Part shown: in pieces, positions 1-7,093 of the stretch | Position numbering within the stretch: the first letter of the stretch is position 1 | How the letters are laid out: every line of letters begins with the position of its first letter | Source of the DNA: Bacillota bacterium | GTDB taxonomy: Bacteria > Bacillota > Clostridia > Saccharofermentanales > Fastidiosipilaceae | Reading direction: 5' to 3' | NCBI GenBank assembly: GCA_023420115.1 | Contig: JAEZWR010000013.1 | Location: 1-15,758 of the forward strand | Length of the DNA: 15,758 nt | The notes under the pieces: model-generated | Seen by the model: only the letters and a program-made list of their open reading frames with translations | The model's database searches: none | What the model was told of the DNA's origin: nothing | Translations under genes and position numbers: made by a program

Positions 1-575
1 TCTGGACCCTTGTCATAGCCTAAGAAATTACCAAAGGGAATACTAACCTTTCCGTCAGAAAATCTTTTTCTGTGTCCCCATGTTACATTTTCTGAAATTG
101 ATCTGGATTCTTCTTGTGCAAGGGAGGACATTATTGTTATTAATAACTCGCCCTTGGAATCAAAGGTCCATATATTTTCTTTTTCAAAGTATACTTCAAC
201 CCCTGCATCTTTTAGTTCACGCACAGTTGTCAATGAATCAACAGTATTTCTAGCAAATCTTGATACAGATTTTGTTATTATTAAATCTATTTTTCCGTCC
301 AAGGCATCTTTAACCATAGAGTTGAACCCTTCTCTATGTTTTCTGTTGGTTCCAGAGATACCCTCATCAGTGTAGATGCCAACAAAAACCCAGTCTGCTC
401 TATTAGAAATATAGTTAGTATAATAATCGACTTGAGCCTCATAAGAGGTAAACTGTTCATCAGAATCAGTTGAAACTCTAGCATATCCAGCTACTCGTTT
501 TTTAGTTACTTGAACTTTTGATTTTGATGAGTATTTAGTCTTTGTTGCTGGTATGGTCGTGACTTTTTTCTTAAC
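1..575 (-). CDS. Large serine recombinase, partial (C-terminus off the left edge), no canonical start codon
   Basis: I translated the minus strand from 575 down to the left edge and obtained one unbroken frame of 191 codons. It carries a resolvase-type N-terminal catalytic domain. The segment RVAGYARVSTD holds the predicted catalytic serine at residue 35, if codon 575-573 is counted as 1. It is followed by VGIYTDEGISG, ITKSVSRFARNTVD and YFEKEN, all hallmarks of large serine recombinases that integrate or excise mobile elements. The frame lines up with the expected family start (M)KKKVTTIPATK, but the start position reads GTT, not GTG or ATG. No ATG, GTG or TTG is in frame before the catalytic serine. 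A G-rich ribosome binding site (AAAGGGGG) sits about 10 nt upstream, so GTT looks like a mutated GTG. The codon overlaps the stop of the upstream recombinase. The domain call is firm; whether the gene is translated is uncertain. Confidence 0.85.
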
Positions 576-2280
576 GTTTTTCTCGCCCCCTTTCTTTATT
601 TGCTTTACCTATTTTTCTTTTTGTTTCTTCTGAATGCTTAGGCTTTGGACGCACTGGATTGATATATTCTCTGTTAGTAATTTTTTCGTCCTTATAATAG
701 AAGTAGATCACATTATCTTCTATTCCAAGTTTAGATAATTTATCAATCATTATTTTGCTGTCGAATTTATCAAGGTTTAGTTCTTCAGCTACAATATTTT
801 CCAAAATGCTCAAGTAGATGGTTGAGTTTTTACATTCACTGGATGGACTAGAGCAATAGTAGCAGATTGCTTCATCTCCGTTAGCATATTTTTGCTTTTG
901 TCTTCTGTAACTTTTGCCACATTTCTCACATTTTATGAAACTTGAGAAGTCATTAAATCTTTTTATTTTTCTAGAGAACTCAGGGTTTTGTCTTAATTTT
1001 GCATATTCAAGTCTTGTTTCATCTGTCCACCAATCTTTCTTAGCAGTTGATTTCCATTCTACTTTTTTCTTGCTACTATCTATAAAAACAAATTCAAGAA
1101 GTCCTGGCTCTAACACATTAATATCCGTAATGTTTTCGTAGAATATTTCTTCCGAGAAGTTTTCAATTCCTAAGACTTCACAACATTTATTTTTGAGGAT
1201 GTATTCTGGTATTGATGGATTAATGCAACCTTTTCTATCAGCTTCTTTTTGTCCAGCACACATCCAAATTACATTTTTTTCATTAGATCCATCTCTTTTA
1301 TTTCTTTGACTTCTTTGAAAGTTTCTACCACATGAACAATGAATGTTACTAGTAAAGCAAGTAACATTTAGAGACATATTTGCTCGAGACCCAAGTTCTC
1401 TTCGTCTGACCATTTCATCTTGTACTTTTTCATAGACTTCTAAGTCGATTATCTTGGGATGGGTATTTTCGCTCCAGTACATAGGTAATTCGCCTTCGTT
1501 TTTTGTTTCTTTCTTGGTAATAAAATCAGTATATGTTTTCTGAAGTAAAGAATTACCCGTATATTTTTCCTGTCGTAGAATAGCCCTTATACTTGATGCA
1601 GGTAGAGGTTTACCAGTGAGTCCTTTTACACCTTTTTCTCTAAGTTCCTTTTCTGTTGTCTCAGCAGATTTTCCAGCAAGAAAATTTTCAAAACAGTATT
1701 TAATAACTTCTACTTCTTCAGGGACTAAGTTAAATTTTTCTCCGTCCCATCTGTATCCATAGAGTACATAGGAATTAACCTTTCCTTCTTGAAACTTTTT
1801 TCTAATGGTCCATTTTACATTATTAGATGTGGACCTCGCTTCTTCTTGAGCAAAGGAAGCGAGAATTGAAAGCATAAGTTCGCCATCAGCAGAGAATGTT
1901 TTTATATTCTCTTTTTCAAAATGAACCTCAACACCCAAACTTTTTAGATGCCTTACAATCTCTAACAAATCAACCGTGTTTCTTCCAAATCTTGATATTG
2001 ATTTTGTAAGAACTAAATCTATATTTCCTTCTTCGCAAGCATTGAGCATTTCTTGAAATCCTTTACGATTAGCACTTGCTCCAGAAACACCAAGATCTGA
2101 ATAAACTCCAACAAATTCCCAATCCTTATTATTAGTTATTAAATTATTATAGTAACTTACTTGTTGGGAAAGGGAATTAAGAGTTCTGCCTTTTGCAACA
2201 GAAATCCTGGCATAGGCAGCTACTCTTTTTTTCTTTTTAAGTTCAGGTAGAGTAGACTCAATCTTTTGTATTCTTTTCAT
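571..2280 (-). CDS. Large serine recombinase, complete (569 aa)
   Basis: This is a site-specific DNA recombinase expected to cut and rejoin short attachment sites through a serine-DNA intermediate. I chose the ATG at 2280 because an AAAGGAGGA site lies 6 nt upstream; an upstream in-frame ATG at 2304 has no such site. The N-terminal resolvase domain covers about residues 19-165, with the catalytic serine in YARISVAKG at residue 27 and the SRFGRNTVD and FEKEN motifs. A recombinase domain follows (about 180-290, including YGYRWDG and ILRQEKYTGN). A zinc-ribbon region starts at C315-S-C317, and a second CxxC zinc finger lies at C451 and C454 with partner cysteines in CYYC. A basic tail closes the protein. 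Length and domain order are normal for the family. It belongs to the same leftward transcript as the SHOCT-like gene and the next recombinase. Its TAA stop overlaps the damaged start of that neighbour. Confidence 0.95.
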   Translation of the reverse strand: MKRIQKIESTLPELKKKKRVAAYARISVAKGRTLNSLSQQVSYYNNLITNNKDWEFVGVYSDLGVSGASANRKGFQEMLNACEEGNIDLVLTKSISRFGRNTVDLLEIVRHLKSLGVEVHFEKENIKTFSADGELMLSILASFAQEEARSTSNNVKWTIRKKFQEGKVNSYVLYGYRWDGEKFNLVPEEVEVIKYCFENFLAGKSAETTEKELREKGVKGLTGKPLPASSIRAILRQEKYTGNSLLQKTYTDFITKKETKNEGELPMYWSENTHPKIIDLEVYEKVQDEMVRRRELGSRANMSLNVTCFTSNIHCSCGRNFQRSQRNKRDGSNEKNVIWMCAGQKEADRKGCINPSIPEYILKNKCCEVLGIENFSEEIFYENITDINVLEPGLLEFVFIDSSKKKVEWKSTAKKDWWTDETRLEYAKLRQNPEFSRKIKRFNDFSSFIKCEKCGKSYRRQKQKYANGDEAICYYCSSPSSECKNSTIYLSILENIVAEELNLDKFDSKIMIDKLSKLGIEDNVIYFYYKDEKITNREYINPVRPKPKHSEETKRKIGKANKERGREKR

Positions 2281-2337
2281 AATAGTTCCTCCTTTCACTA
2301 CCATATATCAATATTAGTTGGCTATAAGTCAAGTAAA

Positions 2338-2484
2338 TTAGAGGATAAAAGGAACTATTGTAGCCTTATATTTTTCAATAAGTTTCTTTGTAATTTTCTT
2401 AAAATCTTTATTGGAAATTATGTCAGCGTTTCTTAATTTTAGGAAAAATAGGTAAGAGGTATAGAACTTAAATTCATTATTCAT
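2338..2484 (-). CDS. Small SHOCT-like protein of recombinase modules (48 aa)
   Basis: This 48-aa protein begins MNNEFKFYTSYLFFLKLR and continues with an amphipathic helix pair, ISNKDFKKITKKLIEKYK. That resembles the short SHOCT-type helical hairpin (a lead-in, then 'I[ST]xxE/D[FY]xxIxxxLxxKY'). Short proteins of this kind commonly sit just before tandem serine recombinases in Clostridia mobile elements, as this one does. I chose the ATG at 2484 over an upstream in-frame ATG because it gives the family length and overlaps the tail of the upstream HTH/zinc-ribbon gene by 8 nt. That overlap suggests translational coupling, so the upstream nonsense codon may lower its expression. The molecular role is unknown; a helper or regulator of the recombinases is a guess from position. 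Confidence 0.7.
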   Translation of the reverse strand: MNNEFKFYTSYLFFLKLRNADIISNKDFKKITKKLIEKYKATIVPFIL

Positions 2485-2830
2485 GGCCAAACCTATCCTT
2501 GATGTAGCATTCGTGAGAACAATATTTCCTGTTTTTATTCCCATAAGCATTAAAAGGTTTATGGCAATAAGAACAAGTGAAATTATAGAAAGCCTTACGA
2601 TTCACCTTATCTAGGTTACTGTTCCACCAATCTTGTCTACATTTAGAAGAGCAGAACTTTTTACCCTCATCAATTTCAACACCGCAGTTTATGCATATTT
2701 GTTTTTTCTTTTCAGAAGTTCCAGTTAATCAATTTCGTCTACAAAAGCTTTTCACAGTATTAATTGATATTTTTAATGCATCTGCAATCTCTTTATAGCT
2801 ATATCCAGCTTGTCTTAGTCTAGTAATCAT
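2477..2830 (-). pseudogene. HTH plus zinc-ribbon regulator (sigma-like), broken by in-frame TGA
   Basis: The minus-strand frame starts at ATG 2830, with AGGAGGG at 2844-2838 and 7 nt spacing. It reads MITRLRQAGYSYKEIADALK, a helix-turn-helix that continues ISINTVKSFCRRN. It then meets TGA at 2731-2729 (codon 34). The same frame continues without further stops to TAA at 2479-2477 and encodes two cysteine pairs of zinc-ribbon type: ICINCG with FCSSKC, and CSYCHKPF with YCSHEC. This matches a small family annotated as sigma-70-like or HTH proteins that precedes the SHOCT and recombinase genes in Clostridia elements. In that family, as I recall it, a glycine follows CRRN, so GGA to TGA is the simplest explanation. 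As written only a 33-aa HTH fragment would be made. No ATG restarts the zinc-ribbon half. Confidence 0.85.
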
Positions 2831-2844
2831 AAATTATCCCTCCT

Positions 2845-2879
2845 ACTAGCCCTAAGACAAAAATAGGTATCTTGTTAGG
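2845..2879 (-). repeat. 35-nt hairpin element, left copy (inverted relative to 13335-13369)
   Basis: Read on the minus strand, the element begins CCTAACAAGATA and ends GTCTTAGGGCTAGT. It can fold as CCTAACAAGA against TTTTG(TC)TTAGG. It lies directly upstream of the ribosome binding site of the HTH/zinc-ribbon gene. A second copy at 13335-13369 on the plus strand matches 30 of 35 positions, and all five differences are consecutive and fall in the predicted loop. No poly-T run follows, so it is not a standard terminator. Confidence 0.75.
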
Positions 2880-2928
2880 ATTACAAATAAATTAATTCAT
2901 TTTTTAAAAAGAGTTGAGGTCTAAGAGA

Positions 2929-2957
2929 TTGAGGAAAAGACAAAAATATGCTATAAT
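2929..2957 (+). promoter_or_regulatory. Promoter of the restriction-modification operon
   Basis: A -35 box TTGAGG (2929-2934), a 17-bp spacer and a perfect -10 box TATAAT (2952-2957) preceded by TGC (2949-2951, extended -10) form a strong sigma-A-type promoter. It lies about 45 nt before the XRE gene start, with no other gene between, so it should drive the whole operon up to the terminator at 12515. Confidence 0.8.
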
Positions 2958-3004
2958 AATAAAGAAAATATTTACAAAAAGCCATATTGAATGCGAGGGA
3001 AAAG

Positions 3005-3235
3005 ATGGGATTTTCATATGATAAGTTATGGAAAAAATTGATAGATAATAAGATGAATAAGACAGATTTACAAGAATGTGTAGGAATAACATCTAGGACC
3101 ATAGCAAAAATGGGAAAAGATGAGAATGTTAATATGGATACGTTAGGTAAATTATGTGAATATTTCGAATGTGATATAAGTGAGATATTAGAGTACGAGC
3201 CTAACAAAAATAATGATGGATTAGTAAGGAGATAG
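3005..3235 (+). CDS. XRE-family HTH regulator at the head of the R-M operon (76 aa)
   Basis: The protein begins MGFSYDKLWKKLIDNKMNKTDL and contains a Cro/C1-type helix-turn-helix (about residues 15-60), with VGITSRTIAKMGKDE as turn and recognition helix and the ending CDISEILEY typical of this small family. I chose ATG 3005 because GAGGG lies about 5 nt upstream and because relatives begin at this point; an in-frame TTG at 2987 is less likely. It is the first gene after the promoter and stops 7 nt before hsdM. By family knowledge it should bind DNA near its own promoter. By position it may act like the controller proteins of other restriction systems, repressing or timing hsd expression. No matching operator pair is obvious near the promoter, so that role is inferred. 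Confidence 0.9.
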   Translation: MGFSYDKLWKKLIDNKMNKTDLQECVGITSRTIAKMGKDENVNMDTLGKLCEYFECDISEILEYEPNKNNDGLVRR

Positions 3236-3242
3236 AGAGGCG

Positions 3243-5930
3243 ATGGCAGTGAAAAAATCAGAATTATATTCTCTGTTATGGGAAGCAGCTAATAAACTTA
3301 GGGGTGGAGTAGAGCCATCAAGATATAAGGATTATGTGCTACTACTTTTATTTTTCAAATATGTTTCAGATAGATACCAGGATCAAAAATATGGAGAATT
3401 TGAAATTGCAGAAGGGGCTTCTTTTGAAGACCTCATTTTGGCAAAAGGTAAACCAGACGTAGGTGAACGTGTAGATAAGATTATTCAAAAATTCTTAGAG
3501 ACTAACAATCTAAAAGGGGCTCTTCCAGACGTGTCCTTTAACAATCCTGATGAACTTGGTAAGGGAAAAGAATTAGTTGATAAGGTATCTGGGTTAATTG
3601 CAATTTTTCAAAATCCAGCTATTGATTTTAAGAAAAATAGGGCAAGTGGAGATGATATCATAGGAGATGCCTATGAGTATTTCATGATGAAATTTGCTCA
3701 AGAATCAGGAAAGAGCAAGGGACAGTTTTATACTCCAAGTGAAGTATCAAGAGTAATAGCAAGACTTATCGGAATTGGCAATATTAAAAATACACCAGAC
3801 AAGAAATGGACTTTGCATGATCCCGCTGCTGGAAGTGGAAGTCTATTGATTAGGGCTGCAGATGAAGCACCAGTTGATAGCAATGGGGATTCTATTGTGA
3901 CAATATATGGACAAGAAAAATACCCAGATACAGCTGGTCTTGCTAAGATGAATTTTATTCTTCATAACAAAGGTACAGGTGAAATTTACAGTGATAATAC
4001 ATTATCAATGCCTTACTATACTGATGATTTTGATGAATTGAGAAAATTTGACTTTATAGTTATGAATCCACCTTTTTCTGATAAAGATTGGTCAGATGGA
4101 ATAAAAGTAGATGAAGACATCTACCATAGATTTGATGGATATGGGATACCACCAGAAAAAAATGGAGATTATGCTTGGTTTTTGCATGTACTAAAAGCTC
4201 TAAATGAAAATGGAAAAGCTGGAATAATTCTACCACACGGAGTTTTATTCAGAGGAAATGCTGAAGAAACTATTAGAAAAGAAATTTTAAAAAGAAAATA
4301 TATCAAGGGAATCGTGGGATTACCATCAAATCTGTTCTATGGAACTGGAATACCAGCTTGCATTATAATTATAGATAAAGAAAATGCTGACAAAAGAGAA
4401 GGTCTCTTTATGATTGATGCAAGTGATGGATGCAAAAAAGATGGGGATAAGAATAGATTAAGAGAACAAGATATCGAAAAGATTGTTCAAGTTTTTACAA
4501 ATAAAATAGAAATTAAAGGATATTCAAGATTTATAACTTATAAAGAAGTTGTCGAAGATAATAACGGAAACTTAAATGTACCAAGATATATTAGCAAAAT
4601 TAACAAAACTTTACCTCAAAATATAAGTGCGCACCTTAATGGTGGCATACCTATTAAAGATATAGATTCTGTTACAAAGCTTTGGAATATTTCAAATGAG
4701 CTAAAAGAAGAAATATTCATAAAAAGAGATAACTCTAGTGTTTATGATTTAAAGGTTGATACTGATAAAATTGAGAATCTTATTTTTGATGATGAAAAAA
4801 TAAAAGAAGAAATAACCAAGGAAACAAAAGAGATATTTAATTTATGGAAAAGTGATATAGAAGGTAAACTTAAAAATATTGATAAAGAAACAGAGCCGAA
4901 AGTTTTTATAAGAGAATTAGGATTCTCTATTCTTAAGGCTTATGAAGAGGCTAAGTTATTAGATAATTACGAAGTTTATGATTTCCTCTTAAATTATTGG
5001 AACGAGAAACTCCAAGATGATATTTATATAATAAAAGCATCAGGATACGAAGCTGGTCGAGAAATAGAAAGGGAATATGGAAAGAAAAAAGTTAAGGATG
5101 AACAAGGAGTCGAGATAGAAGTAGATGATAAAAAGAAATTCAAATCCTTTGATGGTCTTTTAATTCCAAGAACAATAATAGAAAAAGAATATTTCAAAGA
5201 CAAATTAGATGAGATAGAAAACATGAATCTTGAAATTTCAGAATTGGATGAAAAGATGAATGAAGTTTTTGAAGAACATTCAGGAGATGAAGGTCTACTA
5301 GTTGAAGTACTTAATAACAAAGGTGACTCCATAACAAAGACAAATCTAAACAACAGGTTAAAGGAATTAGAAGCGAAGAAAGTATCTAAAGATGTAGAAA
5401 ATCTTATAAAAATGATAGAAGCTTTTGATACAAAAGAACAAGAACAAATGGAAGAAATCTTCAAATCAAACATTAGCCTAGCTAATTATGAACTTAGAAA
5501 TGCAAATGGTAAATTTGGAAAAGGGAAAATTAATACAAGTTTAAAAATTTCACAGGAGTCAGCTAAAATTCCTGAAGTCTACAAAGATGAATATGAACTT
5601 TTAATTAGCTATAAAGATTTAATGGATAAGAAAGATGAGAAAAATAAGGTTCAAAAAGAAAGGGTAAAGGCCCTTGATAATGAAGTAATAGAAAAATATG
5701 GAGACCTACCATTAGAAGAAATTAAAGACCTACTATTTAATAAGAAGTGGATGGCAAGATTACAAGCTGATATAGAAGATGCTATAGATCAAGAAATAAA
5801 TAATTTGGCATCAAAACTTGTAGATATATCAAGAAGATATGAAAGCACCCTATCAGAGCTTGAAGAAGAATCGGATAAGTCAAAAGCTGAAGTGAAAAAA
5901 GCATTAGAAAGGATGGGATACTCATGGTAG
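3243..5930 (+). CDS. hsdM: Type I restriction-modification DNA N6-adenine methyltransferase subunit, with long C-terminal extension (895 aa)
   Basis: HsdM methylates adenine in the site chosen by HsdS and is needed for both modification and the restriction complex. The N-terminal helical domain (about residues 1-150) is followed by GQFYTPSEVSRVIARL. The SAM-binding motif I is D193PAAGSGS, and the catalytic N275PPF motif is present, so the enzyme looks intact. Classical HsdM proteins are roughly 500 aa. Here about 390 further residues follow the methylase core, rich in charged, coiled-coil-like stretches (for example around residues 655-700 and 770-895). Longer HsdM proteins of this kind do occur in Firmicutes, so this is a variant and not a fusion error. 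The ATG at 3243 has GAGAGG just upstream. Its last codons overlap the start of hsdS by 7 nt, which indicates translational coupling. Confidence 0.95.
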   Translation: MAVKKSELYSLLWEAANKLRGGVEPSRYKDYVLLLLFFKYVSDRYQDQKYGEFEIAEGASFEDLILAKGKPDVGERVDKIIQKFLETNNLKGALPDVSFNNPDELGKGKELVDKVSGLIAIFQNPAIDFKKNRASGDDIIGDAYEYFMMKFAQESGKSKGQFYTPSEVSRVIARLIGIGNIKNTPDKKWTLHDPAAGSGSLLIRAADEAPVDSNGDSIVTIYGQEKYPDTAGLAKMNFILHNKGTGEIYSDNTLSMPYYTDDFDELRKFDFIVMNPPFSDKDWSDGIKVDEDIYHRFDGYGIPPEKNGDYAWFLHVLKALNENGKAGIILPHGVLFRGNAEETIRKEILKRKYIKGIVGLPSNLFYGTGIPACIIIIDKENADKREGLFMIDASDGCKKDGDKNRLREQDIEKIVQVFTNKIEIKGYSRFITYKEVVEDNNGNLNVPRYISKINKTLPQNISAHLNGGIPIKDIDSVTKLWNISNELKEEIFIKRDNSSVYDLKVDTDKIENLIFDDEKIKEEITKETKEIFNLWKSDIEGKLKNIDKETEPKVFIRELGFSILKAYEEAKLLDNYEVYDFLLNYWNEKLQDDIYIIKASGYEAGREIEREYGKKKVKDEQGVEIEVDDKKKFKSFDGLLIPRTIIEKEYFKDKLDEIENMNLEISELDEKMNEVFEEHSGDEGLLVEVLNNKGDSITKTNLNNRLKELEAKKVSKDVENLIKMIEAFDTKEQEQMEEIFKSNISLANYELRNANGKFGKGKINTSLKISQESAKIPEVYKDEYELLISYKDLMDKKDEKNKVQKERVKALDNEVIEKYGDLPLEEIKDLLFNKKWMARLQADIEDAIDQEINNLASKLVDISRRYESTLSELEEESDKSKAEVKKALERMGYSW

Positions 5931-7084
5931 ACTATCCTAAAGATTGGGGAAAAGTAAAACTCTCTGCTTTAGTTAAGAACATAACTACTGGAAAGTTAGA
6001 TGCTAATCACATGGTAAGAAATGGTAAATATAGGTTTTATACTTGTGCTAAGGACTATTATTATATCAATAATTATGCTTTTGACGGGGAAGCATTACTT
6101 ATTTCAGGTAATGGTGTATATGTAGGCTATGTTCATTATTATAAAGGGAAATTTAATGCATATCAAAGAACGTATGTGTTGATGGACTTTAGTTGTAACT
6201 CTATATTTTTAAAATACTATTTAGACTATTTTTTAGAATCACAAATAAATAGTGAGATGAAAGACGGAAATACGCCGTATATTGTGAAGTCGACATTGGA
6301 AGATTTTTCGGTAACTATTCCACCTTTACCCGAACAAAAAGCCATCGCTGAAACTCTTATGACTTTTGATAGGCACATTGAAAACCTTGAAAGACTTATT
6401 GAAAAGAAAAAAATGGTTCGTGATGGTGCGGTTGAAGATTTGATGACAGAAAAGACAAGGCTTGAAGGATTTGAGGGTGATTGGGAAGAAATTACAATAG
6501 GTGACTTTTTAGAGTTTAAAAATGGACTAAATAAAGGTAAAGATTTCTTCGGATATGGAACTCCAATAATTAATTATATGGATGTGTATAAGAATCATGC
6601 TTTGTATAAAGAAAATATAGCTGGAAAAGTAAGTTTATCAAATTTAGAAATAGAAAGATATAGGGTAAAAAAAGGTGATGTATTTTTTACAAGAACATCA
6701 GAAACTCCAGAAGAGGTTGGGATATCATCTGTATTATTAGACGATTTAGATAATTGTTCTTTTAGTGGCTTTGTATTAAGAGGAAGACCTAAAAGTGAAA
6801 AGATATTACCAGAGTATTGCAAATATTGTTTTAGTATTAAAAAGGTTAGAAACTCAATAATTGAAAACTGTACATTCACAACTAGAGCATTAACAAATGG
6901 AAAGCAACTTTCTAAAATAGCTTTAAATATTCCATCCGACATAAAAGAACAAGAAGCAATAGCTTCTACTTTAACATCAATGGATGAAGAAATAGAAAAC
7001 CTAATAAAAGAAAAAGCAAAGATTGAGAAAATAAAGGCTGGAGCAATGGATGATCTACTAACTGGTAAAGTTAGGCTTATCTAG
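5924..7084 (+). CDS. hsdS: Type I restriction-modification specificity subunit (386 aa)
   Basis: HsdS recognises the bipartite DNA target for the methylase and restriction complexes. The protein has two target-recognition domains (about residues 1-136 and 190-341), each followed by a conserved helical spacer. The first spacer starts at E137QKAIAETL and ends near DLMTEKTRL. The second starts at E342QEAIASTL and ends DDLLTGKVRLI at the C-terminus. This internal duplication is the family signature, and 386 aa is a normal full length. The first recognition domain (with YFYTCAKD-like YRFYTCAKDYY and LISGNGVYVG) and the second (with INYMDVYKN and FFTRTSETPEEVG) are of different types, so the target halves should differ. 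The gene overlaps hsdM by 7 nt and ends 9 nt before hsdR. No second or silent hsdS copy is visible in the window. Confidence 0.95.
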   Translation: MVDYPKDWGKVKLSALVKNITTGKLDANHMVRNGKYRFYTCAKDYYYINNYAFDGEALLISGNGVYVGYVHYYKGKFNAYQRTYVLMDFSCNSIFLKYYLDYFLESQINSEMKDGNTPYIVKSTLEDFSVTIPPLPEQKAIAETLMTFDRHIENLERLIEKKKMVRDGAVEDLMTEKTRLEGFEGDWEEITIGDFLEFKNGLNKGKDFFGYGTPIINYMDVYKNHALYKENIAGKVSLSNLEIERYRVKKGDVFFTRTSETPEEVGISSVLLDDLDNCSFSGFVLRGRPKSEKILPEYCKYCFSIKKVRNSIIENCTFTTRALTNGKQLSKIALNIPSDIKEQEAIASTLTSMDEEIENLIKEKAKIEKIKAGAMDDLLTGKVRLI

Positions 7085-7093
7085 GAGGTAAGT

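Noticed and set aside
287..484. Short open frame on the minus strand in the leftmost recombinase region
   Set aside because: Another minus-strand frame gives a continuous resolvase domain with all its motifs; this one is out of frame.
2729..2731. TGA read as selenocysteine, tryptophan or glycine (code change)
   Set aside because: TGG is used for Trp throughout, GGN for Gly is common, and no long gene has an in-frame TGA. The site is in an HTH protein with no reason for selenocysteine and no visible SECIS element.
2881..3207. Open frame on the minus strand opposite the XRE gene
   Set aside because: It lies antisense to a well-supported HTH gene and its promoter, has low-complexity hydrophobic composition, and has no ribosome binding site.
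5024..5473. Open frame of 149 codons on the minus strand within hsdM
   Set aside because: Serine/phenylalanine-rich composition is the mirror of lysine/glutamate-rich coding sequence; it is a shadow of the hsdM coiled-coil region.
5924..7084. Phase-variable hsdS shuffling by the nearby recombinases
   Set aside because: There is only one hsdS gene, no silent partner and no inverted repeats inside it in this window. The recombinases are the large serine integrase type.
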